Origin: Pseudoduganella danionis
GTDB taxonomy: Bacteria > Pseudomonadota > Gammaproteobacteria > Burkholderiales > Burkholderiaceae_D
Assembly: GCF_009720775.1 (NCBI RefSeq)
Contig: NZ_WNKW01000004.1
Coordinates: 186,001-250,000 of the forward strand
DNA: 64,000 nt
Direction: 5' to 3'
Under the pieces are notes generated by a model, which worked only from the letters and a program-made list of their open reading frames with translations, searched no databases and was not told the DNA's origin. This document shows positions 17,538-25,256 of the stretch, one piece after another. The position numbers and the translations under genes were made by a program. Position 1 is the stretch's first letter, and each line of letters opens with the position of its first letter.

Positions 17538-18395
17538 TTAGTCAACGACTACGCGACGGTAGATGCCGATTTCCGATTGAATCGTCAGATTCATTTCGTC
17601 CAACACCAGCGTGTTGTTGAAGCGCAGTGAGGAGGGCTTTGCAGTCTGCAAAAGGTACGTGCTCAGGCGCGGAAACTCGATGGTTGCCAGCCCCCCAAAG
17701 CTGTTCTGGAAGGTGCTGGTCGGATTCAGCGTAGTGTGTACCTGTTGATACCCGCACATGCCCGTTCGTTTGACGTTGTCGCTCACGAGTTGGGCATGCT
17801 CGTGAATCCAGTACCGTTGAGCTTCCTCCCGTGTTTTGTTCCAAGGCGTACGCGTGATGACCGTCAGGTACACGGACTCGCCCATCGAGGGCGGAGAGCC
17901 CAACACGTTGTATCGACGGTCACACTCACATGTCGAGACCTCCTCGCAAAGCGACTTGAGCGTTTCGTGAGCCCAGTGAAGAGCATCGATTTGCTCTCGC
18001 GTAGGTGCGTGGTCGAACTTGACTTCGACGAATGCGTCGTAGCGCGGTGTGAGGTTCGACGTGAACTTCGGCGGCGTCGGCATGCCCCCAAGCATGGCGG
18101 GAAGTTTCAGTGCTCCGTGGCTGCGAACGGCCGCAAAAGGCAAAACCTCGAGCCCACCCTTTGTGGCTAGGTGAAAAAGCGCGACGCTTGTTTGGGTGAG
18201 CGCCGCTTGCCTACGCCAGTTGGGCAAGACGTTCTGAAGCAGGACTTGCATGAACTGCTTTCGCTTGATCGCACGCTCTCGCCTCAGCAAGAAATAGACA
18301 GTCGTTCCTGCGATCAGCTGTGGCGAAACAGGACCGGCGCTGACCTTGCTGCGCGGGAAGAACAGATCGTGGAGGACTCCGCTTGCATGGCTCAT
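17538..18395 (-). CDS. EthD domain-containing protein
   Basis: 285 aa. The C-terminal half has an EthD-like ferredoxin fold ('RTPWNKTREEAQRYWIHEHA' around residue 175, then 'GYQQVHTTLNP'), as in proteins of aromatic and ether degradation loci. The N-terminal half is not recognised. I chose the ATG at 18395 because GGAGGA lies 7 bases upstream; it begins 1 bp after the upstream hydrolase stop. Codon use is less GC-biased than in the flanking core genes. It forms a two-gene operon with the alpha/beta hydrolase, divergent from a TetR regulator. Confidence 0.78.
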   Translation of the reverse strand: MSHASGVLHDLFFPRSKVSAGPVSPQLIAGTTVYFLLRRERAIKRKQFMQVLLQNVLPNWRRQAALTQTSVALFHLATKGGLEVLPFAAVRSHGALKLPAMLGGMPTPPKFTSNLTPRYDAFVEVKFDHAPTREQIDALHWAHETLKSLCEEVSTCECDRRYNVLGSPPSMGESVYLTVITRTPWNKTREEAQRYWIHEHAQLVSDNVKRTGMCGYQQVHTTLNPTSTFQNSFGGLATIEFPRLSTYLLQTAKPSSLRFNNTLVLDEMNLTIQSEIGIYRRVVVD

Positions 18396-18396
18396 C

Positions 18397-19308
18397 TCAA
18401 TGTCCTCCATGTTCAGCGGGTACGAATCGGGCAAGGAAGTCGAGTTGGTCCTGCACCACTTTTTCGAATGCACGGCCAACGTAGATATCGAAGTGGCCTT
18501 CGTTGTAGAGCTTGATCTCTCGATTTGGCGTTCGACGTGCATGCCTTAGGGCCGCGTCAGCCGGAGCCACTGTGTCCTTCTCGCAGATGCAGTAGAGAAC
18601 CGGCGCGGCAATTCGCCTGGTAGCACGACCGGGCATATAGCGGGCGACCTGCAGAGCAACCCGCGCCGCGACACGGTTCACAAATCCACCCGCCGAATTC
18701 GACGGCACGAGCTGCATGTAGCCCGGCAATGCATCCCAGGACGTCATCAAAGCCAGTCCGCCAGGGCGGCCCGCTGTGTCGATGAGCACAGGCTTTGCGC
18801 CGAACCACGAAAGAACCTGATCCAGCAAAGCGAGGCTCGTCACCTTGAACGACGTGACGGGTGAGATGGCCAGACTTGAAGCGAGGCCGTCGGTGAAGGG
18901 GCATTGAGAGATCACCGCAGCAAGCCGGGGATCGTCCGCTGCCGTCGCAAGCACATGACCACCACCAAACGAAGTGCCCCAGATGATCACCTGATCGCCG
19001 TCCACCTCCTTGAGGCTGCGAGCAAATGCCACTGCGGCCTTCCAATCCTGCAGTTGCTTCTTCACATCCAGCAACTGCCTGGGCAGCCCTTCGCTGTCGC
19101 CAAAGTGCCGATAGTCGAAGACCAGGCAGGCGTAGCCAGCAGCCTGGAAGCGCTCGGCATAGGCAGGCAGGCGCATTGTCCGCACACTGCCCAAGCCGTG
19201 CCCCATCACGATGATCGGCGCGGGTTTCTTGGTGTCTGGCAGGTACAGCCATGCCGCGCACGAAGTGCCATCCGCAGAGCTAAAGCGCACATCTGAACTC
19301 TTGAACAT
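18397..19308 (-). CDS. Alpha/beta hydrolase (dienelactone-hydrolase-like)
   Basis: 303 aa. The nucleophile elbow is 'GTSFGGGH' (Ser near residue 110), the oxyanion region 'VMGHGLGSVR', and a late acid and His are in 'CEKDTVAPADA' and 'NEGHFDIYVG'. It is a cytosolic esterase or lactonase-type hydrolase; the substrate is unknown. AGGAG at 19316-19320 fits the second ATG (19308) better than the first (19314). It is the first gene of the hydrolase-EthD operon. A 30-bp palindrome covers the divergent promoter region, indicating control by the neighbouring TetR protein. Confidence 0.85.
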   Translation of the reverse strand: MFKSSDVRFSSADGTSCAAWLYLPDTKKPAPIIVMGHGLGSVRTMRLPAYAERFQAAGYACLVFDYRHFGDSEGLPRQLLDVKKQLQDWKAAVAFARSLKEVDGDQVIIWGTSFGGGHVLATAADDPRLAAVISQCPFTDGLASSLAISPVTSFKVTSLALLDQVLSWFGAKPVLIDTAGRPGGLALMTSWDALPGYMQLVPSNSAGGFVNRVAARVALQVARYMPGRATRRIAAPVLYCICEKDTVAPADAALRHARRTPNREIKLYNEGHFDIYVGRAFEKVVQDQLDFLARFVPAEHGGH

Positions 19309-19324
19309 TTCCATCTCCTAATGT

Positions 19325-19354
19325 AGAATTGATTCCAATGTTGGAAACAATTCT
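19325..19354. promoter_or_regulatory. Palindromic TetR-type operator
   Basis: A 30-bp near-perfect palindrome centred at 19339/19340, with half-site core AGAATTG...TTCCAA; only the central bases and one position per arm deviate. It lies between the divergent starts of the hydrolase and the TetR gene, ending 9 bases before the first TetR ATG, where binding would block both promoters. Confidence 0.8.
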
Positions 19355-19363
19355 AATATTCAC

Positions 19364-20047
19364 ATGAGCTACGGTCAAGACATGAGTGAACGCCCGACAA
19401 CACGAACACAGCGAAGAACCCTAGAGGCGCGCGAAGCGATCCTCGACGCGGCTGAATCCATCCTCAGCGAGGGAGGCATCGCGGCACTGACGACGGAGGA
19501 GGTGGCCCGGCGTACTGACATGGCGATTCAGACCGTCTACAACCGTGTGGGCGGCAAGCAAGCGCTCTTGATTGCCATCGCTGAACGAGCACTCGAAGCG
19601 ACGCGGGCGTTCTTGGATGTGGCCTACGCTGAAGGTGGTCCGCCAGACAAGCAGATTCGTCGCGTCAGTCTGGCCTATGCACGGCTGGCGTTTGAGCGGC
19701 CCCACTCTTTCCGGATTTTTGCGAACCCTCCTGAAGAGCCGGAGGCCATCAAGAGGGTTGCGGAACTCGCAAACGAACAGCATGCGAAGCTGGCAAACAT
19801 CATCCAGCAAGGGATCGACGCTGGATTGGTGCGCACCGTACTCAACCCAGAGGTCACGGCCACTGCGCTGTGGGCCATGATGAACGGGTTGCTCACTATC
19901 GCACTGCGCAACGACGCTATGCGCCCATCGATGGTTAGTCCTCAGGCTTTGGTCGAGATGGCGCTCCTAGTTCTGGAGAGTGGCCTCCAATATCTTAGCC
20001 CGGAGACGTCGAGCCCCAAGGAGGGGAGGCAACTCCTGCAGGGATGA
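19364..20047 (+). CDS. TetR/AcrR family transcriptional regulator
   Basis: 227 aa. The N-terminal HTH domain (residues about 17-65) has 'ALTTEEVARRTDMAIQTVYN', the TetR signature; a helical C-terminal ligand-binding domain follows. The first ATG at 19364 and one at 19382 ('MSERPTTRTQRRTLE') are both possible, with no good Shine-Dalgarno sequence, so the message may be leaderless. It is divergent from the hydrolase-EthD operon, with a 30-bp palindrome between them. This is the layout of an autoregulated local repressor that responds to the operon's substrate or product. Confidence 0.88.
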   Translation: MSYGQDMSERPTTRTQRRTLEAREAILDAAESILSEGGIAALTTEEVARRTDMAIQTVYNRVGGKQALLIAIAERALEATRAFLDVAYAEGGPPDKQIRRVSLAYARLAFERPHSFRIFANPPEEPEAIKRVAELANEQHAKLANIIQQGIDAGLVRTVLNPEVTATALWAMMNGLLTIALRNDAMRPSMVSPQALVEMALLVLESGLQYLSPETSSPKEGRQLLQG

Positions 20048-20477
20048 CCCTATTCGTGTAGCGGTGGAAGCAAATGACTGGTGGGCGCCATGTTGCCCAG
20101 ATGTATGGTGATTGCCTTGGCCAACACAGGCAACGTCGGCAATTCAAAGTTCCTGCGTTCGGATGCTCAAGTCGAAGTTCTCGCAGATTGGCTGGAGCAC
20201 TTTTCCACCAGCATGAGATAGTGATTGTTCATAAGACCCGCCATGAAAACCTTGGCCGCGATCAATCAACTGCTTGACTGCTGCAGCCCTGCATTCTTCC
20301 GTGCACCGATTTCCACTCAAGATGACTCTATGCATAGATTTCCTGCTCAGAAATGTCTGGTGTTATGGAGGCGATTCAAACCTCTAGAATCTCTATCAGC
20401 TATTTAGCAGCAAGTTACCTGTGACTGGCAGCTAATGGCCGGGTGCGGCCTACCCGAAGCCGCCGTTAGAGCAGACG
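20048..20477. other. 430-bp region without an intact gene; coding-like debris
   Basis: No complete gene is supported. On the minus strand, short peptides that look coding occur in two frames (ending near 20048 as '...NMAPTSHLLPPLHE' and near 20144 as '...ICENFDLSIRTQEL'), with an in-frame stop between segments, as expected of a decayed gene. A frame near 20275-20310 reads 'RCTEECRAAAVKQLIDRG', weakly reminiscent of an IS3-type OrfA start. An imperfect stem-loop lies at 20432-20469. Base composition is lower in GC than in the core genes. Confidence 0.4.
20432..20469. repeat. Imperfect stem-loop at island boundary
   Basis: Outer arms 20432-20439 and 20462-20469 (7 of 8 paired) enclose an inner CGGGT/ACCCG stem (20440-20444 with 20452-20456). 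It lies directly downstream of the minus-strand membrane-protein gene. With no T run it is a poor rho-independent terminator; it resembles small dispersed hairpins or a degenerate recombination site. Confidence 0.4.
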
Positions 20478-20876
20478 TTATACTCCATTCTGCTTACAAA
20501 GCGACCTCGGGGACTCAGCACGCCACGCAATTCCAACTGTCAACATCACAAATACCAAGAACAACGCTTGTGCAATAAACGAAGCGATGTCAAAGCCGTA
20601 CGCCACTCCAACCCAAGAATTGATGACGACATCGGACACTATAATCACGGCGGTGAGCCCCAGGCCGAGTTTGGGATTAATCATCAGTAAAAACACAGCG
20701 AGCGCGTCGACAAATGTCAATCCAGTCCAAAAAAAGCACACGAACACAGGCAACCCACCATAGTTCCAATCCAAGCCATGTTCGGCAACTGTCCTGGCAT
20801 GATTATAGAAAGCACCTGCCAAACAAATGGCATATAGAAGGCGTATTAAAAACGGACGGTTTCGCAATGGCTTCAA
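20478..20876 (-). CDS. Hypothetical four-helix membrane protein
   Basis: 132 aa with about four hydrophobic segments ('LLYAICLAGAFYN', 'FVCFFWTGLTFVDALAVFLL', 'GLGLTAVIIVSDVVI', 'IAQALFLVFVMLTVGIAW'). The start is TTG at 20876, which follows an in-frame stop and has GAGGAA a few bases upstream; no ATG is available in frame. It is not recognised by family. It sits with another small membrane-protein gene in a lower-GC stretch and may be part of an acquired segment. The function is unknown. Confidence 0.65.
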   Translation of the reverse strand: MKPLRNRPFLIRLLYAICLAGAFYNHARTVAEHGLDWNYGGLPVFVCFFWTGLTFVDALAVFLLMINPKLGLGLTAVIIVSDVVINSWVGVAYGFDIASFIAQALFLVFVMLTVGIAWRAESPRSLCKQNGV

Positions 20877-20937
20877 TCATTTCCTCATTCTTTCGTACCA
20901 CGACGGGCTGCTTCTGGCCGACAACAGAAGCAGTGCT

Positions 20938-21180
20938 TCATTCATCACGCGCCGATTCCCGGCGCGCAGTTTGAAGCCGCTGTATCTCAGCTTGCAAGTC
21001 TCGGATCTGTTTTTGCATTGAGTAGGTGACCATACCTACAAAGAAGAAGCACATCGTGAGCCAAATGGCGACATACTTCCAATTGTCGAGCGATGCCGCT
21101 CCATTGCCGACATATAGATACACAATAAGCGCACAAAATGCGGCCGGCACCAAATGACGTACTACTTGCTGAGTAGACAT
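20938..21180 (-). CDS. Small membrane protein with C-terminal coiled coil
   Basis: 80 aa: two hydrophobic helices (residues about 8-24 and 36-53), then a charged helix 'QKQIRDLQAEIQRLQTARR' with heptad-like leucines, probably a short coiled coil in the cytoplasm. The ATG at 21180 has AGGAG five bases upstream. It is 61 bp from the other membrane-protein gene on the same strand. No family was recognised. It is an orphan gene in the accessory segment. Confidence 0.6.
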   Translation of the reverse strand: MSTQQVVRHLVPAAFCALIVYLYVGNGAASLDNWKYVAIWLTMCFFFVGMVTYSMQKQIRDLQAEIQRLQTARRESARDE

Positions 21181-21525
21181 AAACGCTCCTATATCGTTTG
21201 CACCACATTAGTCTGCCGCCGGCCGAACCCAGCCTTATGTGCAAAAGAATAGCATCTTGCACATCTGGAAAATTCACGCATTCTCACTGCTGGGGCGGCG
21301 CTAAATTGGCCGACAGTAGGCCCTTGTGCTACCCGCAACGCAGCTCCAATTTCAGCGAAGTCCGGCCTGAGTGCCGCTACAACCAAACCTGGTTTCCACG
21401 CGCAACCAAAATGCGCATACAAAGACATCGGTAAGTTAAGTACCGCACTCATGCGCGTTAGTGCTTGCTATGCAGCGTTTCAGTCCTATACTACCATCCA
21501 TATAGATGGTGATTGGATGGAGATC
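21181..21525. other. 345-bp intergenic region
   Basis: No gene with convincing start and codon use on either strand; an 87-codon minus frame (21189-21452) lacks a ribosome-binding site and family resemblance. The right end contains the promoter and operator of the RHH regulator gene. Composition shifts from AT-richer to the host's GC-rich style near 21510, so this marks the right boundary of the accessory segment. Confidence 0.5.
21493..21510. promoter_or_regulatory. Inverted-repeat operator of the RHH regulator
   Basis: Half-sites ACCATC (21493-21498) and GATGGT (21505-21510) are separated by six bases, 15 bases before the start codon of the ribbon-helix-helix gene. Position and symmetry suit autoregulation by a dimeric RHH protein. 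Confidence 0.5.
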
Positions 21526-21939
21526 ATGGCCAGACAGGAACTCAAGGAGCGCACCGCCGAGGCGGAAAAAATCACCATCAACCTCGGCCCCATCGATCTG
21601 GGCCAGATCGACCTGCTGGTGCAGGAGGGGTTTTATGCCAATCGCAGCGATCTGATCCGCACGGCCATCCGCAACCAGCTGGGCCAGCATGCCGACGTGG
21701 TGAAACAGACGGTAGCACGGAAAAGTCTGGTGCTCGGTATGCAGCATTACTCAAGGGCCGATCTGGAAGCCCTGCAGGCCGCCGGAGAGCGGCTGCACAT
21801 TCATGTACTGGGTCTGGCCAGCATCGCCAGCGATGTTTCTGTCGAACTGGCACTGGCCACCATCGAATCCATCTTCGTACTGGGCTCGCTGCATGCGAGT
21901 GCAGTCCTCAAAACGGCGCTGGCCCCGCGCATACGCTAA
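21526..21939 (+). CDS. CopG/ribbon-helix-helix transcriptional regulator
   Basis: 137 aa. The N-terminal RHH motif reads 'EKITINLGPIDLGQIDLLV' then 'YANRSDLIRTAIRNQLG', as in CopG/NikR-type dimeric DNA-binding proteins; the C-terminal half has 'RLHIHVLGLASIASDVS' and is not otherwise characterised. I chose the ATG at 21526 because GGAG (21518-21521) is correctly placed. The next gene, a PHB depolymerase, starts 9 bp after its stop, so it is probably a local regulator of that esterase and perhaps of PHB metabolism. An inverted repeat lies just upstream. Confidence 0.82.
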   Translation: MARQELKERTAEAEKITINLGPIDLGQIDLLVQEGFYANRSDLIRTAIRNQLGQHADVVKQTVARKSLVLGMQHYSRADLEALQAAGERLHIHVLGLASIASDVSVELALATIESIFVLGSLHASAVLKTALAPRIR

Positions 21940-21948
21940 AGGGACATC

Positions 21949-22962
21949 ATGAAACTACCTCTGTTTTCGCAGCTGCGCTCGAGCGCACAGAAACTGTTCA
22001 ACCGCAGTACCCGTCAGGCCGTGGAGCAGGCCATGGACACGCTGCGCCAGCACCAGAGCAGCCTGCCCGTGATCGATCTGAGTTCGCTGCTGCAGCCGGC
22101 CCCCGTAGCGCGGGTGCCGCGCGATGCCCGTTTCATCGAAGGCAGCTACACCAACCATGCGGGCAGCCGCCAGTACAAGCTGTATGTGCCGGCCAGCTAC
22201 CACGGCCAGCCCATGCCGCTGCTGGTGATGCTGCACGGCTGCACGCAGGACCCCGACGACTTTGCCGCCGGCACCCAGATGAACCAGCTGGCCGAGGAAA
22301 ACCAGTATTTCGTGCTGTATCCGGCACAAAGTCCGGCAGCCAATCAGGCCAAGTGCTGGAACTGGTTCAACGCCATCGACCAGCAGCGCGGTCAGGGCGA
22401 ACCGTCCATCATCGCCGGCATGACGGAGCAGGTGATGGCAGACTATCCCGTGATCGAAGAGCAGGTGTATGTGGCCGGGCTGTCTGCGGGCGGCGCCATG
22501 GCCGTCATCGTCGGCACGCTGTATCCCGAACTGTTTGCCGCCGTGGGCGTGCATTCGGGCCTGCCCTACGGTTCGGCGCAGGATCTGCCCTCGGCACTGT
22601 CGGCCATGAAGCGGGGCGCCAGCAGCATGGCCGTGGCGTCCTCACCGGCCAGCCAGCCCATCATCGTGTTCCATGGCGACAGCGATACCACCGTCAATCC
22701 TCGCAATGGCGAACAGCTGCTGGCCCAGCGCCAGCTGCCCCAGCATGGCAAGGCTGAAATCCGCAGCGGCGGTGTGCCCAATGGCCACCGCTACACCCGC
22801 ACAACCCACATGGGCAGCAACGGCAAACCGCTGGGCGAGCACTGGCTGGTGCACGGCGCCGGCCATGCATGGTCGGGCGGCAGTGCGAACGGCAGTTATA
22901 CGGATGGGCGCGGGCCGAATGCCAGCCGCGAAATGCTGCGCTTCTTCCGTACCGTACGCTAA
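21949..22962 (+). CDS. PHB depolymerase family esterase (type 1 catalytic order)
   Basis: 337 aa alpha/beta hydrolase. The oxyanion motif 'LHGCTQDPDDFA' (residues about 97-108) precedes the lipase box 'GLSAGGAM' (near 180), and the catalytic His lies in 'VHGAGHAWSGG'. The order oxyanion-then-lipase-box is that of type 1 catalytic domains. There is no obvious signal peptide, so it may act inside the cell or be exported otherwise. It is co-transcribed with the RHH regulator. Its stop overlaps by four bases with the convergent CWC gene (22959-22962). Substrate may be PHB or another polyester or acyl ester. Confidence 0.87.
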   Translation: MKLPLFSQLRSSAQKLFNRSTRQAVEQAMDTLRQHQSSLPVIDLSSLLQPAPVARVPRDARFIEGSYTNHAGSRQYKLYVPASYHGQPMPLLVMLHGCTQDPDDFAAGTQMNQLAEENQYFVLYPAQSPAANQAKCWNWFNAIDQQRGQGEPSIIAGMTEQVMADYPVIEEQVYVAGLSAGGAMAVIVGTLYPELFAAVGVHSGLPYGSAQDLPSALSAMKRGASSMAVASSPASQPIIVFHGDSDTTVNPRNGEQLLAQRQLPQHGKAEIRSGGVPNGHRYTRTTHMGSNGKPLGEHWLVHGAGHAWSGGSANGSYTDGRGPNASREMLRFFRTVR

Positions 22963-23222
22963 CGCTTGAGTTCAGCCGTGCTGCCGCCGGCGGTGGCCGC
23001 GCGCTGCTGGGCGGCGATTTCGGCACGCAGGCAGTCCGGGCACCAGCAACCGGCGGCACCGGCTAGCGGCACCGGCAGCAGCATGGGCAGTGCGGTACAC
23101 CAGCAGGGCGCTTCCGCCACAGCAGAACTGCCGTCCTGCACGGGCGCAGCGTCGCTGGCACGCCCTGCGCCGTCAGCCATCGTACAGTGGAATTCGGCGC
23201 CGCAGCGCGTGCACAGGCTCAT
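22959..23222 (-). CDS. Cysteine-rich CWC family protein
   Basis: 87 aa. It starts 'MSLCTRCGAEFHCTMADG' and later has 'PCWCTALP' and 'CWCPDCLRAE': four CxC/CxxC clusters that match the small CWC family and suggest zinc or Fe-S binding. The ATG at 23222 overlaps the stop of the anti-sigma gene (ATGA, 23219-23222), so it is translated with that gene. It is the third gene of the sigma-factor operon. The function is unknown. Confidence 0.78.
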   Translation of the reverse strand: MSLCTRCGAEFHCTMADGAGRASDAAPVQDGSSAVAEAPCWCTALPMLLPVPLAGAAGCWCPDCLRAEIAAQQRAATAGGSTAELKR

Positions 23223-23428
23223 TTTCCGTGCTCGTCGGGGAAGCGGCGCATGGCTGTGCGCAGCAGCGCCATCTGGCCGTTGAAGCGGGTGCAGCCATCG
23301 CACACCATCAAGTGCAGGCGCAAGCGGGTACGCTCGACAAACGACAGTTCGCGATCCATGCCCTCCGATACCAGCCGGTGCGCTTCGCGGCAGGTCGGTT
23401 TCAATCCGGTTTTATCAGGCTTCGTCAT
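23219..23428 (-). CDS. Putative zinc-finger (zf-HC2) anti-sigma factor
   Basis: 69 aa. The motif 'CREAHRLVSEGMDRELSF' with 'HLMVCDGCTRF' provides the His-x3-Cys-x2-Cys zinc-binding pattern of ZAS-type anti-sigma factors; there is no membrane segment, so it is a soluble short form. It starts 12 bp after the stop of the ECF sigma gene and is coupled by ATGA to the CWC gene. It probably binds and inhibits the neighbouring sigma factor, possibly in response to redox or metal (inference from family). Confidence 0.82.
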   Translation of the reverse strand: MTKPDKTGLKPTCREAHRLVSEGMDRELSFVERTRLRLHLMVCDGCTRFNGQMALLRTAMRRFPDEHGK

Positions 23429-23440
23429 ATTCGGCTCGAT

Positions 23441-24016
23441 TCATTGAGGACTGCGCTGGCCGAACCAGTTCAGGTCCAGACATTCGCGCAGGCGCAAGCG
23501 CGCCCGATAAAGCAGCACCCACGCATTAGACGAAGTAATCGCCAGTTCCTTACAGATTTCTTCCGTTTCAAGTTCCAGCCATTCGCGCATCATGAACACG
23601 CGGGCCGTCTGGGCCGGCAGTTTTTCCAGGCACAGCTCGAGCGTGCGGAAGAAATCCTTCTGCTCCAGTGCCGTATCGGGGTCGCCCCAGGCCTGCGGCG
23701 GCGCGACCGTGTGACCGTTGGCGGTGAACAGCGCATCGATCAGCTCATCGTCGCCCTGCCCCTCGTCCGTATCGAACTGGCGCTCGCGGGTGGAAGAGCG
23801 CAGGCAGTCGATGATCTTGAACTTGAGGATGCCCGTCACATAGGTGCGCAGCGAGGATGCCCCGGTAAAGCGCTCGGGCTTTTCCAGCACGGCGATCAGG
23901 GCATCCTGTACGGCATCCTCGGCCAGCGTCTGATTCCTAATTTGCAACTGTGCAAATCGGACAAGCTGGGGACGCATCTGTTCCAGTTGGCGGTGCAAAG
24001 TGTCGGGAGCGCTCAT
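23441..24016 (-). CDS. ECF-type RNA polymerase sigma factor
   Basis: 191 aa. Region 2 reads 'LVRFAQLQIRNQTLAEDAVQDALI', with 'YVTGILKFKIIDCLR' as the -10 recognition helix, and region 4 'FMMREWLELETEEICKELAI' with a C-terminal HTH. About 40 extra residues lie between the regions. It is followed by a soluble zinc-finger anti-sigma protein and a CWC protein in one operon (spacings 12 and -4). The divergent gene is argB. Regulon and signal are unknown; the operon usually autoregulates. Confidence 0.88.
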   Translation of the reverse strand: MSAPDTLHRQLEQMRPQLVRFAQLQIRNQTLAEDAVQDALIAVLEKPERFTGASSLRTYVTGILKFKIIDCLRSSTRERQFDTDEGQGDDELIDALFTANGHTVAPPQAWGDPDTALEQKDFFRTLELCLEKLPAQTARVFMMREWLELETEEICKELAITSSNAWVLLYRARLRLRECLDLNWFGQRSPQ

Positions 24017-24065
24017 ATGGCGGCCAGCGTAGCGGAGGATCTAAGAAAATACAACCGGATAGCCC

Positions 24066-24071
24066 TATAAT
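24066..24071 (+). promoter_or_regulatory. Candidate -10 element for argB
   Basis: A consensus TATAAT lies 60 bases before the argB start codon in the sigma-argB divergent region. No good -35 hexamer is seen at 17 bp, so this is only a suggestion. Confidence 0.3.
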
Positions 24072-24130
24072 GCGTGGTCTACGGTCGCTACAGGCTGTAA
24101 AATTGCACAAAATTTTTTTCCGGACTCGCC

Positions 24131-25054
24131 ATGACCCAACTGACCAACCTGAACTTAGGCATGAATGATGACCTGACTGCGGTTTCGCCGCAGATCAAGG
24201 CGCAGATTCTGGCTGAGGCCCTGCCCTACATCCGCAATTTCCATGGCAAGACCATCGTGATCAAATACGGTGGCAATGCCATGACGGACGAGCGCCTGAA
24301 ACACGGCTTCGCGCGCGATGTCATCCTGCTCAAGCTGGTGGGCATGAATCCGGTGGTGGTGCACGGCGGCGGTCCGCAGATCGACAACGCGCTGAAAAAA
24401 ATCGGCAAGCAGGGCACCTTCGTGCAGGGCATGCGTATCACCGACGAAGAAACCATGGAAGTGGTGGAGTGGGTGCTGGGCGGCGAGGTGCAGCAGGACA
24501 TCGTGATGCTGATCAATCACTACGGCGGTCAGGCCGTGGGTCTGACGGGTAAGGACGGTGGTCTGATCCGCGCCCGCAAAATGGCCATGCCGGACCGCGA
24601 GAATCCGGGCGAGTTCCTCGACATCGGCTTCGTGGGCGAAATCGAGGCGATCAATCCGGCCGTCGTGAAAGCCCTGCAGGACGACGCCTTCATTCCTATC
24701 ATCTCGCCTATCGGCTTCGGTCAGGATGGCCAGGCCTACAACATCAATGCCGACGTAGTTGCGGGCAAGATCGCGGAAATCCTGAAAGCGGAAAAGCTGA
24801 TCATGATGACCAACATCGCCGGCGTGCAAGATAAGCAGGGCAATCTGGTGACCGACCTGTCGGCCCGCGAGATCGACGAGATGTTCGCCGACGGTACAAT
24901 TTCGGGTGGTATGCTGCCTAAAATTTCATCGGCACTCGACGCAGCCAAGTCCGGCGTGAACACGGTTCACATTATTGATGGCCGGATTGAGCACTCTTTA
25001 TTGCTGGAAGTCTTGACCGAACAGGCTTTTGGCACTATGATCCGGTCTCACTAA
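24131..25054 (+). CDS. argB: Acetylglutamate kinase
   Basis: 307 aa amino-acid kinase family enzyme that phosphorylates N-acetylglutamate in the second step of arginine synthesis. Visible motifs: '[13 protein letters not shown]' (phosphate loop), '[16 protein letters not shown]' and '[18 protein letters not shown]'. The N-terminal extension of about 30 residues ('[12 protein letters not shown]') is like that of arginine-feedback-inhibited hexameric enzymes. It is followed by the tRNA-Thr gene and stands apart from other arg genes here. Start at 24131, directly after the 'GGACTCGCC' leader. Confidence 0.96.
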   Translation: MTQLTNLNLGMNDDLTAVSPQIKAQILAEALPYIRNFHGKTIVIKYGGNAMTDERLKHGFARDVILLKLVGMNPVVVHGGGPQIDNALKKIGKQGTFVQGMRITDEETMEVVEWVLGGEVQQDIVMLINHYGGQAVGLTGKDGGLIRARKMAMPDRENPGEFLDIGFVGEIEAINPAVVKALQDDAFIPIISPIGFGQDGQAYNINADVVAGKIAEILKAEKLIMMTNIAGVQDKQGNLVTDLSAREIDEMFADGTISGGMLPKISSALDAAKSGVNTVHIIDGRIEHSLLLEVLTEQAFGTMIRSH

Positions 25055-25105
25055 AAATTTGGCGGTGCTGTTAAGCCTCAGTTTTAGCGTACCGCCACAT
25101 TCAAT

Positions 25106-25180
<75 letters not shown>

Positions 25181-25256
25181 TCCTGCTGCACCCTCCCCGC
25201 TCTAAAATTTTTATCCGACTGCCCTGTCAGGCTTTGTCACGCCCTGCGCTAGTACG

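Noticed and set aside
20144..20335. IS3-type transposase OrfA fragment
   Set aside because: Only about 18 residues look similar; no terminal inverted repeats or OrfB remain, so I list it as debris only.
20432..20469. Integron attC site
   Set aside because: The stem-loop resembles attC in outline, but the conserved R' and R'' boxes (GTTRRRY and RYYYAAC) are not matched and no integrase is in the window.
21189..21452. 87-aa minus-strand gene
   Set aside because: No ribosome-binding site and no recognisable sequence; it overlaps the promoter side of the RHH gene.
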